Positions 17,241 through 25,416 of a DNA stretch of 64,000 nt are shown here, piece by piece; the first letter of the stretch is position 1; every line of letters starts with the position of its first letter. The translations under genes were made by a program, and so were the position numbers. Source of the DNA: Pseudomonadota bacterium (GTDB taxonomy: Bacteria; Pseudomonadota; Alphaproteobacteria; Acetobacterales; Acetobacteraceae). The notes under the pieces are model-generated. The model worked only from the letters and a program-made list of their open reading frames with translations. It made no database searches and was not told where the DNA came from. The stretch covers positions 1 to 64,000 of the forward strand of contig JAJZBM010000007.1 of assembly GCA_021798915.1 (NCBI GenBank), written 5' to 3'.

Positions 17241-18323
17241 TCAGCCGAGCAGGCTGCCGATGACGCGCGCGGTATAATCGACGACCGGAATGATGCGGGC
17301 GTAATTGATCCGCGCCGGGCCGATGACGCCGATCGCGCCGACGATGCGGTCGGCAGTGTTGCGCGCCGGGGCGACGATCATCGAGAGGCCGGAGGCGTCG
17401 AACAACCCGTTCTCGGCGCCGATGAAAATCCGCACGCCTTCGGAAACCTCGACCAGTTCCAGCAGTTTGAGCATGGTTTCCTGGGTTTCCAGCCGCTCGA
17501 ACAAAGCCTGGATGGTCGCCAGCCGTTCGATCTCGGTGACATCGGCGAGGAGCCGCGCCTGGCCGCGCACGATCAGGCTGCCGCCGCGCCCCTCGCCGGT
17601 CCAGGTGGCGAGCCCGGTCGCGACGATCTGCGCCGCAAGCAGGTCGAGTTCGGTGCGGTCGGCGGCGATTTCCTCGCTCACCACCCGGCGCACTTCCTCG
17701 ACCGAGCGGCCGGCGAGGCGGGCATTGAGATAATTGCTCGCCTGCTGCAACGCCGAGGGCGGCAGGCCGGCGGGGATGTCGATGACCCGGTTTTCGACCT
17801 GGCCATCGGCATTGACGATGACGACGAGGGCGCGGCCGGTGCCGAGCGGGACGAACTCGATATGCCTGAGCGGCCCCTCGGTTTTGGGCGCGAGCACCAG
17901 GCCGGCGGCGGCGGAGAGGCCGGAGAGCAGGCTTCCGGCCTCGGCCAGCGTGGTCTCCAGGCTGCGCCCGGAGGCGTGCAGTGCGGCGCCGATCGTCTCC
18001 CGCTCCTCCTCCGAGAGATCGCCGAACTGAAGCAGCCCATCGACGAAGAGACGGAGCCCGCGATCGGTCGGCAGACGGCCGGCGGAGGTGTGCGGCGCGT
18101 AAAGCAGGCCCTGATCGGTGAGATCGGCCATGACGTTGCGGATGGTCGCCGGCGAAAGGGCGAGCGGCAGGCGGCGCGACAGCGTGCGGCTGCCGACCGG
18201 CTCGCCAGTCGCGACATATTGTTCGACGATTTCGCGCAGAATCGCCGCCGAGCGCGCATCGATGCTGGGCGGCAAGGCGCCGGAACGGGGCGGGGTCAAA
18301 GGGGAAGCCGATTTCTGATCCAT
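17241..18323 (-). CDS. hrcA: Heat-inducible transcription repressor HrcA
   Basis: A 360-residue repressor of class I heat-shock genes. N-terminal winged helix: ILREIVEQYVATGEPVGSRTLSRR, LALSPATIRNVMADLTDQGLL, and PHTSAGRLPTDRGLRLFVD. The C-terminal dimerisation domain ends ARINYARIIPVVDYTARVIGSLLG. ATG 18323 is chosen because homology starts shortly after it. grpE or dnaK are not adjacent, and no CIRCE inverted repeat was found in the 60 bp before the large palindrome upstream. Confidence 0.95.
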   Translation of the reverse strand: MDQKSASPLTPPRSGALPPSIDARSAAILREIVEQYVATGEPVGSRTLSRRLPLALSPATIRNVMADLTDQGLLYAPHTSAGRLPTDRGLRLFVDGLLQFGDLSEEERETIGAALHASGRSLETTLAEAGSLLSGLSAAAGLVLAPKTEGPLRHIEFVPLGTGRALVVIVNADGQVENRVIDIPAGLPPSALQQASNYLNARLAGRSVEEVRRVVSEEIAADRTELDLLAAQIVATGLATWTGEGRGGSLIVRGQARLLADVTEIERLATIQALFERLETQETMLKLLELVEVSEGVRIFIGAENGLFDASGLSMIVAPARNTADRIVGAIGVIGPARINYARIIPVVDYTARVIGSLLG

Positions 18324-18383
18324 CACGCGGACCACGTTGTGAGGATCACAGTTAGAGGCTCGCCCGACCCCGGTCAATGGACG

Positions 18384-18635
18384 CCAGACCCGGAGCGCGA
18401 TCGGGAAGGAAGCAAGGCCAGGGGCGCTGCCCCTGGACCCCGCTAAGGGCACGCCCTTAGAACCCCATATGGGTTTGGGAGGGCAAGGAGGGCCAACGAT
18501 GAATTTGCAAGGTCACAGTCGGCCCTCCTTGCCCTCCCAAACAATGGAAGGTTTCCAAAGGCGAGCCTTTGGTGGGGGTCCAGGGGGCAAAGCCCCCTGG
18601 CCTTCTTTCCCTTCCTGATCACGCCCCGGGTCTGG
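18384..18635. repeat. 252-bp branched palindromic element
   Basis: The ends match as inverted repeats (CCAGACCCGG at 18384, complementary to the sequence ending at 18635). The centre is a perfect 21-bp pair, 18474-18494 with 18521-18541, around a 26-nt loop. Between ends and centre, four local hairpins sit symmetrically: 18418-18436, 18443-18460, 18555-18572 and 18580-18600. It fills the gap between the pqqE stop and the hrcA start, both minus strand. It probably terminates the pqq transcript and is likely a dispersed REP/BIME-like element. Confidence 0.85.
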
Positions 18636-18637
18636 TT

Positions 18638-19759
18638 TCAGGGCACCGTTTCGCCGATCGGGGTCTCGGCGTCGTTGGCGCCGAAGCGGCGATAGACGAA
18701 ATCCGCCGGGGTTTCGCCGCGCTCGGCGACCGCAAGCTGCATGAGCGCGTGATCGGGGGCGAGGTCGCAGGCGGGATCGGTGCGCGCGGCATCGCCGGTG
18801 AGGGCGAAGGCCTGGCAGCGGCAGCCGCCCCAGTCGATTTCGCGCCGGTCGCAGGATTGGCAGGGCTCGGGCATCCAGTCGGTGCCGCGGAAGCGGAGAA
18901 ATGCCGGATCGCTCTGCCAGATGGCGGCGAGCGAGGTGTCACGCACCGAGGGGAAGACGAAGCCGGGGAGCGTCTCGGCGGCGTGGCATGGCATCGCCTT
19001 GCCCGAGGGGGAGATGTTGATGAACCGCCGCGCCCAGCCACCCATGCAGGATTTCGGCCGCCGGGCGTAGTAATCGGGGATGACGTAATCGATCACCATC
19101 CGCCCCTTGAGGCGGGCGCGCGCCGCTTCCACCGTCGCCGTCGTCTGGTCGAGTTCGGCGCGGCTGGGGAGCAGGGCGGCGCGGTTTTTGAATCCCCAGC
19201 CGTAATACTGCACCTGCGCGATTTCCGTCCGCGCCGCGCCGAGCCCCTCGGCGAGGGCGATCATGCGCGGCACATTCGCGATGTTCTGGCGATGGACGAC
19301 GAAATTGACGGTGAGCGGCAATCCGGCGCTGCGAATCCGCGCCGCGGCGGCGAGTTTGCGCGCATGGGCGCCGCGATAGCCGGCGATGCGGTCGGCATTG
19401 TCGGGATCGACATCCTGGAAGCTCAACTGGATATGATCGATCCCGGCATCCATCAGCGCCGCCATCAGGCGGTCATCGAGCTGCACGCCGGAGGTGATGA
19501 TATTGGTATAAAGCCCGACCCCGGCGGCGTGGCGGACGAGATCGGGGAGATCGCGCCGCGCGGTCGGCTCGCCGCCGGTGAAATGGAGCTGCAGCACCCC
19601 GATTTTGGCGGCTTCGCTGAACACGCTCTGCCATTCCGCGGTGGTCAGCTCGCCGCCGGCGCGTTCCAAGGCGAGCGGGTTCGAGCAATACGGGCATTGC
19701 AGCGGGCAGCGATGGGTGAGTTCGACGATGAGGCCCATCGGTGGCTCGAATGCGGTCAT
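18638..19759 (-). CDS. pqqE: PqqA peptide cyclase, radical SAM
   Basis: A 373-residue radical SAM enzyme that forms the Glu-Tyr carbon-carbon link in PqqA, the first step of PQQ synthesis. The SAM cluster is Cys18, Cys22, Cys25 (HRCPLQCPYCSNP), and GGEPTARRD is the usual radical SAM glycine motif. The C-terminal SPASM region has CMGGWARR, CHAAE and CQSCDRREIDWGGCRC for the auxiliary clusters. Its start overlaps pqqD by 4 bp. Last gene of the operon; the branched palindrome follows. Confidence 0.97.
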   Translation of the reverse strand: MTAFEPPMGLIVELTHRCPLQCPYCSNPLALERAGGELTTAEWQSVFSEAAKIGVLQLHFTGGEPTARRDLPDLVRHAAGVGLYTNIITSGVQLDDRLMAALMDAGIDHIQLSFQDVDPDNADRIAGYRGAHARKLAAAARIRSAGLPLTVNFVVHRQNIANVPRMIALAEGLGAARTEIAQVQYYGWGFKNRAALLPSRAELDQTTATVEAARARLKGRMVIDYVIPDYYARRPKSCMGGWARRFINISPSGKAMPCHAAETLPGFVFPSVRDTSLAAIWQSDPAFLRFRGTDWMPEPCQSCDRREIDWGGCRCQAFALTGDAARTDPACDLAPDHALMQLAVAERGETPADFVYRRFGANDAETPIGETVP

Positions 19760-20043
19760 AGCGCGAGCGCTCCTTTTTCGGCGAGATCGCCGAGCATGGC
19801 GGCGACGTCGGCGGCGATGACGTCTCGCGGGGCGGCGAAGCGCGCCGCGAGATCGTCGGCGATGGCGCCGAGCGAGCGCGCACCATCGACCAGCTTCAGG
19901 ATCTCGACCGCCTGGTCATCGGGCAGAAACAGCCGCTCCGGCGCCAGCACCACCCAGGCGGCGCGCACCGCATCGAAGCGGAATTTCACCCCCGGGGGGA
20001 AACGCGGCACCGTGTCATCGCGAAGGGTCATGGTCATCGCCAA
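19756..20043 (-). CDS. pqqD: PQQ biosynthesis peptide chaperone PqqD
   Basis: A 95-residue RiPP recognition element that binds PqqA and presents it to PqqE. Family features: VPRFPPGVKFRFDAVRAAWVVLAPERLFLPDDQAVEIL followed by a helical half with ARFAAPRDVIAADVAAMLGDLAEKGAL. The start is near MTMTLRDDTVP; ATG 20043 or the ATG two codons later are both possible. It sits between pqqC and pqqE as in the standard order. Confidence 0.94.
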   Translation of the reverse strand: MAMTMTLRDDTVPRFPPGVKFRFDAVRAAWVVLAPERLFLPDDQAVEILKLVDGARSLGAIADDLAARFAAPRDVIAADVAAMLGDLAEKGALAL

Positions 20044-20046
20044 CGG

Positions 20047-20796
20047 TCATGCGGGCGCCGGCACGAACGCCCCGGGGGGCACGAGGCCGGGCGCGACATA
20101 GGCGAAATAGAGGGCATCGAGCTGCGTCCAAAGGACATCGCATTTGAAGCGGAGCGCGGCCAGCACCGCTTGCTGTTTCTCGACGCTGTCGGCGTGTTCC
20201 TTGACATAGGCGAGGGCGAATTCGACGTCGCGCGGCGCCTGGGTCAGGCGCGGCGTGAAATAGGCGAGGGTCGCCTCGGTGATGAAGGCATAATTGCGCA
20301 GCATGCCCGAGACGCGCTCGGCGATGATGGTCGGCGAGAACATCTCGGTGAGCGAGGAGGCGATGCCTTCGAGGATCGGCCGGTCGCGGACGAAATTGAC
20401 ATAGGCATCGACCGCGAATCGCGTCGCCGGCAGCAGGCCGCGCGTCGAGACGACGTAATCGGGATCGAGCCCGACCCCCTCGGCGAGCTTCATCCAGCGC
20501 GCGATACCGCCGGTTCCCGGCCCGTCACCGTCATGATCGATGATGCGCGAGCGCCAGGCGCGGCGGAGTTCCGGGGTCGGCAGGCGGGCGAGCAGGAAGG
20601 CGTCCTTGGCCGGGATGCGGGACTGGTAATAGAAGCGGTTGAGCGCCCAGGCCTGCACCTGGCCACGGGTGAGCTTGCCGCCATGCAGCAGCTGATGGAA
20701 GGGGTGGAGGTTGTGATAGCGCTCGGCGCCGATCGCGCGGAGTTCTGCCTCCAGTTCCGCCGGGGTGAGGGGGGTGGGGGCGGGCATCGCGGTCAT
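20047..20796 (-). CDS. pqqC: Pyrroloquinoline-quinone synthase
   Basis: A 249-residue cofactor-less oxidase (TENA/PqqC helical fold) for the final ring closure and eight-electron oxidation to PQQ. Seen: YHNLHPFHQLLHGGKL, AWALNRFYYQSRIPAKDA, RIIDHDGDGPGTGGIARWMKLAEGVGL, and YVKEHADSVEKQQAVLAALRFKCDVLW. Length is normal. The start codon overlaps the pqqB stop by 4 bp, indicating translational coupling. Confidence 0.97.
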   Translation of the reverse strand: MTAMPAPTPLTPAELEAELRAIGAERYHNLHPFHQLLHGGKLTRGQVQAWALNRFYYQSRIPAKDAFLLARLPTPELRRAWRSRIIDHDGDGPGTGGIARWMKLAEGVGLDPDYVVSTRGLLPATRFAVDAYVNFVRDRPILEGIASSLTEMFSPTIIAERVSGMLRNYAFITEATLAYFTPRLTQAPRDVEFALAYVKEHADSVEKQQAVLAALRFKCDVLWTQLDALYFAYVAPGLVPPGAFVPAPA

Positions 20797-21716
20797 AGGG
20801 TGATCTCCATCCCGTCTTCGCCGACCCGCCAGCCGGCGGCCAGAACCGCGGCGTGTTCGGGGCTGTCGGCGAGCAGGATCGGGTTGGAATTATTGATATG
20901 GACCAGGATGCGCTGCGGGATCGGGCAGTCGCGGAAGGCGGCGAGGGTGCCGTCCTCGCCACCGACGCTGAGATGGCCCATGCGGAGCCCGGTCTTGGCG
21001 CCGATCCCGGCGCGGATCATCTCGTCGTCGCGCCAGAGCGTGCCGTCGAAGAAAAGCGCGTCGGCGCCGTCGAGGCGGGCGCGGAGGGCGGGGGTGACGC
21101 GGGCGCAGCCGGGGATGAAAAAGAGACGCCGCGCGCCATCGCTGATCATCGCGCCGACCGTCTCCTCGCCTTCGATGATCGCCGGCGCCTCGCCGGGGCG
21201 TTCGAGATAGAGCGGCACCTTGCCCGGCACCGCAAACAGGGTGAGCGCAAGCCCGCTCGGCGCGCCGTCGGCAAGCCGGAGCGGGTGCGAGACATCGAGC
21301 CCGACCGCCTCGCGGGTCACGACATCGCGCGCCAGAACCTCGAAAACCGGGTTTTCGTCGAGCACGCCGAGGACGCTCGCGGTGGCATGGATGGTGAAGG
21401 CCTCACGCTCGCGGAGCGTGAGGAGGCCGGCGATGGCATCGACATTGCCGTCGGTGAGAATGACGCCGGCGATCGGCGTCGAGCGGAGTCCGTGGCGCGG
21501 GTGCAGGAATGGCGCCCGTTGGATCTGGGCGCCGAGATCCGGGGTCGCGTTGAGGAGGAACCAATGATCGCCGTCGGCGGAGACGGCGAGGGACGCCTGA
21601 AGGCGGGGTTTCGCCGCCGGATCGCCCGATCGCGCCCGTCTGCACGCCGCGGCGTTGGAGTTCCATTGCGGGAATCCGCCACCAGCCGCGGCCCCGAGGA
21701 TAACGGCCCGGATCAT
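20793..21716 (-). CDS. pqqB: PQQ biosynthesis protein PqqB
   Basis: A 307-residue metallo-beta-lactamase-fold protein, probably the tyrosine hydroxylase step on the cross-linked PqqA product. The N-terminus VILGAAAGGGFPQWNSNAAAC is diagnostic. The usual HxHxDH metal motif is replaced by TDGNVDAIAG as in the family. FFDGTLWRDDEM and HINNSNPIL are conserved. It follows pqqA after a hairpin attenuator. Confidence 0.96.
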   Translation of the reverse strand: MIRAVILGAAAGGGFPQWNSNAAACRRARSGDPAAKPRLQASLAVSADGDHWFLLNATPDLGAQIQRAPFLHPRHGLRSTPIAGVILTDGNVDAIAGLLTLREREAFTIHATASVLGVLDENPVFEVLARDVVTREAVGLDVSHPLRLADGAPSGLALTLFAVPGKVPLYLERPGEAPAIIEGEETVGAMISDGARRLFFIPGCARVTPALRARLDGADALFFDGTLWRDDEMIRAGIGAKTGLRMGHLSVGGEDGTLAAFRDCPIPQRILVHINNSNPILLADSPEHAAVLAAGWRVGEDGMEITL

Positions 21717-21738
21717 GTCTCGGCTGCTTCGTCAAATA

Positions 21739-21776
21739 AAAACGCCGCCGGAGGCGAGACCTCGCGGCGGCGTTTT
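21739..21776 (-). terminator. Intercistronic hairpin/attenuator between pqqA and pqqB
   Basis: Perfect 12-bp inverted repeat (AAAACGCCGCCG / CGGCGGCGTTTT, arms 21739-21750 and 21765-21776). On the minus strand the stem is followed by a run of T, as in a Rho-independent terminator. It would let most transcripts stop after pqqA, so the precursor peptide is made in excess over the enzymes. Confidence 0.85.
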
Positions 21777-21783
21777 CGCGAAA

Positions 21784-21864
21784 TTACTTCGCTTCGGCGC
21801 AGGCGTAGCTGTTGATTTCCGCGCCGAGCGCGATTTCAACGATCTTCGGGGATTTCCAGGCCAT
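21784..21864 (-). CDS. pqqA: Coenzyme PQQ precursor peptide PqqA
   Basis: A 26-residue peptide that is the substrate for PQQ. Encoded MAWKSPKIVEIALGAEINSY then ACAEAK, with the cross-linked Glu16 and Tyr20 in the E-x3-Y motif. A strong AGGAGG sits 8 bp before the ATG. It is the first gene of pqqABCDE. Confidence 0.97.
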   Translation of the reverse strand: MAWKSPKIVEIALGAEINSYACAEAK

Positions 21865-22216
21865 GGTGTTGCCTCCTAATGACAAAGAATCTTCTGAGTT
21901 CCATTGCATGGCGGCCAGTATTCCGTTCGGCAACGCGATCGGGCTTCACTTCGCAACTGAACCACCGGATCGGGAAGCGGCTCGGATACGAAACCCACCC
22001 GCCGATCTATGATCGTATCTAGACGACTTGCCGGCGCCCCGCAAACGGATTTTCTCGATCACGGTCATCGAAACCCTGATCGAACCGCGCCCGGGATGGT
22101 CGTAATCGGCCACGCGCCGGCTGCGGAGTGCTGTGTTTTCGAATATATCGCGTCCGGTCACGGCTTGCCATGATCGGGGCCGGCGTCTAAGTGGCGGTGG
22201 GTAAGGATTCTGTCCC
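21865..22216. promoter_or_regulatory. Divergent promoter region pqqA / LysR
   Basis: 352 bp between the pqqA start (minus) and the LysR-type regulator start (plus), with no convincing coding frame. It is somewhat less GC-rich than the genes. It must contain both promoters; no operator was identified with confidence. Confidence 0.5.
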
Positions 22217-23110
22217 GTGATCGAAAAACTGGAATATCTTCTGGCCCTGGCGCGCGAGCGGCATTTCGGCCACGCCGCCGAGATCTGTGGCGTGACGCAG
22301 CCGACTCTGTCGGCCGGAATCAAGCAGTTGGAGGAAACGCTCGGCGTGCTTTTGGTCCAGCGCGGCTCGCGTTTTCTCGGCTTCACGCCGGAGGGCGAGC
22401 GCACGCTCGACTGGGCGCGCCGCATCGTCGCCGATACCCGCGCCATGCGTCAGGAAATCCGGGCGCTCAAACAGGGACTCGCCGGCAATCTCAAAATCGC
22501 CGTGATCCCGACCGCGCTCGCCATGGTGGCGCAACTCACCACCCCCTATCGCGAGCGCCATCCCGGCGTCACCTTCTCCATCCTTTCCTCGACCTCGATC
22601 GCGACGCTGGCTCTGCTCGAAAATCTCGAAGTCGATGCCGGCATCACCTATCTCGACAACGAGCCGCTCGGGCGGGTGCGCACCGTGCCGCTCTATCACG
22701 AGCGCTATTGCCTGATCACCGCGCCGCAGGCGCCGCTCGGCGATCGCGCGAAAGTGTCGTGGGAGGATGTGGCGCAGATTCCGCTCTGCCTCCTGACGCC
22801 GGACATGCAGAACCGGCGCATTCTCGACCGCATGCTGCGCCTGACCGGGCGGCCGGCGGTGCCGACGCTGGAATCGAACTCGATGGTGGTGCTGTGGTCG
22901 CATGTCCGCACCGGCCATTGGGCGAGCGTGATGCCGATCAAACTCGCCGCCATGCTCGGGCTGAGCGACGCGGTGCGGGCGATCCCGATCGAGGGCGGGC
23001 CACCGAGCCCGATGGTCGGCCTCGTCGTGCCCTATCGCGAGCCGATGACGCCCTTGACCGCAGCCCTCGTGACGCAAGCGCAGATCATCGCCCCCAGCCT
23101 CGAGAATTGA
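22217..23110 (+). CDS. LysR family regulator, probable FdsR-like activator of formate dehydrogenase
   Basis: A 297-residue LysR-type regulator. The N-terminal helix-turn-helix is RHFGHAAEICGVTQPTLSAGIKQLEETLGV, followed by a linker helix and a periplasmic-binding-protein-like effector domain (GNLKIAVIPTALAMVAQL onward). GTG 22217 is the start, with AAGGA upstream. It is encoded immediately 5' of the fds operon on the same strand, and in Cupriavidus a LysR protein (FdsR) controls fds, so this is its probable target. It is also divergent from pqqA. Its last codons are repeated in tandem after the stop. Confidence 0.88.
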   Translation: MIEKLEYLLALARERHFGHAAEICGVTQPTLSAGIKQLEETLGVLLVQRGSRFLGFTPEGERTLDWARRIVADTRAMRQEIRALKQGLAGNLKIAVIPTALAMVAQLTTPYRERHPGVTFSILSSTSIATLALLENLEVDAGITYLDNEPLGRVRTVPLYHERYCLITAPQAPLGDRAKVSWEDVAQIPLCLLTPDMQNRRILDRMLRLTGRPAVPTLESNSMVVLWSHVRTGHWASVMPIKLAAMLGLSDAVRAIPIEGGPPSPMVGLVVPYREPMTPLTAALVTQAQIIAPSLEN

Positions 23111-23184
23111 ACCAGCCTCGAGAATTGAACCAGCCTCGAGAATTAAATCCGCCACGAGACGTAAACCGGCGAGACGTAAACCGG
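23095..23184. repeat. 18-bp x3 and 15-bp x2 tandem repeats after the LysR gene
   Basis: CAGCCTCGAGAATTGAAC occurs at 23095 and 23113, with a degenerate third copy at 23131. The first copy carries the lysR stop. CGAGACGTAAACCGG follows twice at 23155-23184. All lie in the lysR-fdsG gap, where the fds promoter is expected. Confidence 0.9.
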
Positions 23185-23332
23185 CGAGCGCCGGCGGCGA
23201 TCATCGGCACATCGAAACTTATTTTTAATCGTGATGTTCTATTGCGTCACGGTATGCCTGCCTTGATCCCGCCGCGCCTTATGCGCATCTGATCCTCATG
23301 CGATCGCCGACGATCCAAGGACAACGAGAGTC

Positions 23333-23857
23333 ATGGATATTGCGATGACCGACGAGCATTCACGCCATGCGCCACCCCCGCCCGATTGGGACGCGGCCCG
23401 GGCCGGCGCCCTGATCGCCGCCGAATCTGGCCGCGAAGGGGGGCTTCTCCCGGCGCTCCACGCGGTGCAGGCGGCGTTCGGTTGCGTGCCCGAGGCGGCG
23501 GAGCCGCTGCTCGCCAGCGCCTTCAATTTGTCGCGCGCCGAGGTCAAGGGCGTGATCGGTTTCTATCACGATTTCCGGCGCGCCCCGGCCGGGCGGCATG
23601 TGTTGAAGCTCTGCCGCGCCGAAGCGTGTCAGTCGATGAACGGCGCCGCACTCGCCGCCGACCTTCTGGCGCGGCTCGGCCTGGATTGGGGCGGGACCAC
23701 GGCGGATGGCGCGCTCACCATCGAGGCGGTCTATTGCCTCGGTCTTTGCGCGATGCCGCCGGCGGCGTTGTTCGATGGCGCCCCGGTCGGCCGGCTGGAG
23801 GCCGGGCGGCTCGCCGCTCTGGTCGCCGAGGCGCGTCAGACGGGGCCATCGGCATGA
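23333..23857 (+). CDS. fdsG: NAD-dependent formate dehydrogenase gamma subunit
   Basis: A 174-residue NuoE-like subunit with one [2Fe-2S] cluster. The thioredoxin-fold ligands are Cys94 and Cys99 (LCRAEACQSM) and Cys135 and Cys139 (YCLGLCAMPP). It passes electrons within the FMN module of the soluble molybdenum formate dehydrogenase. ATG 23333 is used; MTDEHS four codons later is an alternative. Its stop overlaps the fdsB start (ATGA). First gene of fdsGBA-fdhD-fdsD. Confidence 0.95.
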   Translation: MDIAMTDEHSRHAPPPPDWDAARAGALIAAESGREGGLLPALHAVQAAFGCVPEAAEPLLASAFNLSRAEVKGVIGFYHDFRRAPAGRHVLKLCRAEACQSMNGAALAADLLARLGLDWGGTTADGALTIEAVYCLGLCAMPPAALFDGAPVGRLEAGRLAALVAEARQTGPSA

Positions 23858-25407
23858 GCGCGCGGATCTATCTGCCGCGGGATGCGGGGGCGCTGGCGCT
23901 CGGTGCCGACGCGGTGGCGGCGGCGCTGGCGCGCGAGGCGCGGGCACGCGGGATCGGGCTCGACATCGTGCGCACCGGCGCGCGTGGGCTCTACTGGCTG
24001 GAGCCGATGCTCGAAGTCGCGACCCCGTCCGGCCGCATCGCCTATGGCCCGATCGCGCCCGAGGAGGTCGGATCGCTGTTCGCCGCCGATTTTCTCGCCG
24101 GCGGCGCGCATCCGAAACAGCTCGGCCGGCCCGAGGAGATTCCCTTTCTCAAGCGCCAGACGCGGCTCACTTTCGCGCGCTGCGGCATCGTCGATCCCGC
24201 TTCCGCCGCCGATTACGCGGCGCATGGCGGCTGGCTCGGGCTCGCGCGGGCCTTGGCGCTCGGCCCGGCGGCAACAGTCGAGGAAGTGGTCGCCTCGGGC
24301 CTGCGCGGGCGTGGCGGCGCCGGTTTCCCGACCGGGATCAAATGGCGCACCGCCGCGGGCGCCAAAGCGGCGCGCAAATACATCGTCTGCAACGCCGATG
24401 AAGGCGATTCCGGCACTTTCGCCGACCGTATGATCATGGAGGGCGATCCCTTCGTGCTGATCGAGGGGATGCTGATCGCCGGCTACGCGGTCGGGGCGAG
24501 CAAGGGCTATCTCTACACCCGCTCGGAATATCCGCACGCGATCGCCGCCATGAATGCGGCGATCCTGGCGGCGCGCAGCGGCGGATTTCTCGGCGAAAAC
24601 ATCCAGGATTCGGGATTTTCCTTCGATCTCGAGGTCCGGGTCGGCGCCGGCGCCTATGTCTGCGGCGAGGAGACGGCGCTCCTCGACAGTCTCGAGGGCA
24701 AGCGCGGCGTGGTGCGCGCCAAGCCGCCGCTGCCCGCGCTTCAGGGCCTGTTCGGCCAGCCGACGGTGATCAACAACGTGATCTCCCTCGCCTCGGTTCC
24801 GATCATTCTCGCCGAGGGCGCGAAAGCCTATCAGGATCTCGGCTATGGCCGCTCGCGTGGCACCATGCCGATCCAATTGGCCGGCAATATCCGCAATCCC
24901 GGGCTGTTCGAGGCGGCGTTCGGCGTCACCCTCGGCGAATTGGTCGAAGAGATCGGCGGCGGCACGGCGAGCGGGCGCCCGGTGCGGGCGGTGCAGGTCG
25001 GCGGCCCGCTCGGCGCCTATTTCCCGCGCGCCCTGTTCGACACGCCCTTCGATTACGAAGCCTTCGCCGCGCGTGACGGGTTGATCGGCCATGGTGGTGT
25101 GGTGGTGTTCGACGACAGCGTCGACATGGCGGCGCAGGCGCGATTCGCGATGGAATTCTGCGCGATCGAATCCTGCGGCAAATGCACCCCCTGCCGCCTC
25201 GGCTCGACCCGCGGCGTCGAGGTGATGGACCGCATCCGCGCCGGCCGGGACGTGGAGAAAAACCTGGCCCTGATCACCGATCTTTGCGAGACCATGAAAT
25301 TCGGCTCGCTCTGCGCGCTCGGCGGTTTCACGCCCTATCCGGTGATGAGCGCGCTCACCCATTTCCGGGACGATTTCACCCGCGCCGCCGCCCAAGCCGC
25401 TGCATAG
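23854..25407 (+). CDS. fdsB: NAD-dependent formate dehydrogenase beta subunit
   Basis: A 517-residue NuoF-like flavoprotein that holds FMN, binds NAD+ and carries a [4Fe-4S] cluster. An N-terminal thioredoxin-like part (about 1-110) precedes the NuoF core: GLRGRGGAGFPTGIKW (FMN/NAD), CNADEGDSGTFADR, CGEETALLDSLEGKRG, and the cluster motif ESCGKCTPCRLG plus a later Cys in GSLCALGG. It overlaps fdsG by 4 bp and precedes fdsA by 9 bp. Confidence 0.96.
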   Translation: MSARIYLPRDAGALALGADAVAAALAREARARGIGLDIVRTGARGLYWLEPMLEVATPSGRIAYGPIAPEEVGSLFAADFLAGGAHPKQLGRPEEIPFLKRQTRLTFARCGIVDPASAADYAAHGGWLGLARALALGPAATVEEVVASGLRGRGGAGFPTGIKWRTAAGAKAARKYIVCNADEGDSGTFADRMIMEGDPFVLIEGMLIAGYAVGASKGYLYTRSEYPHAIAAMNAAILAARSGGFLGENIQDSGFSFDLEVRVGAGAYVCGEETALLDSLEGKRGVVRAKPPLPALQGLFGQPTVINNVISLASVPIILAEGAKAYQDLGYGRSRGTMPIQLAGNIRNPGLFEAAFGVTLGELVEEIGGGTASGRPVRAVQVGGPLGAYFPRALFDTPFDYEAFAARDGLIGHGGVVVFDDSVDMAAQARFAMEFCAIESCGKCTPCRLGSTRGVEVMDRIRAGRDVEKNLALITDLCETMKFGSLCALGGFTPYPVMSALTHFRDDFTRAAAQAAA

Positions 25408-25416
25408 GAGGTCGCC

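Noticed and set aside
18324-18383. CIRCE operator before hrcA
   Set aside because: No 9-bp inverted repeat matching the CIRCE consensus could be found.
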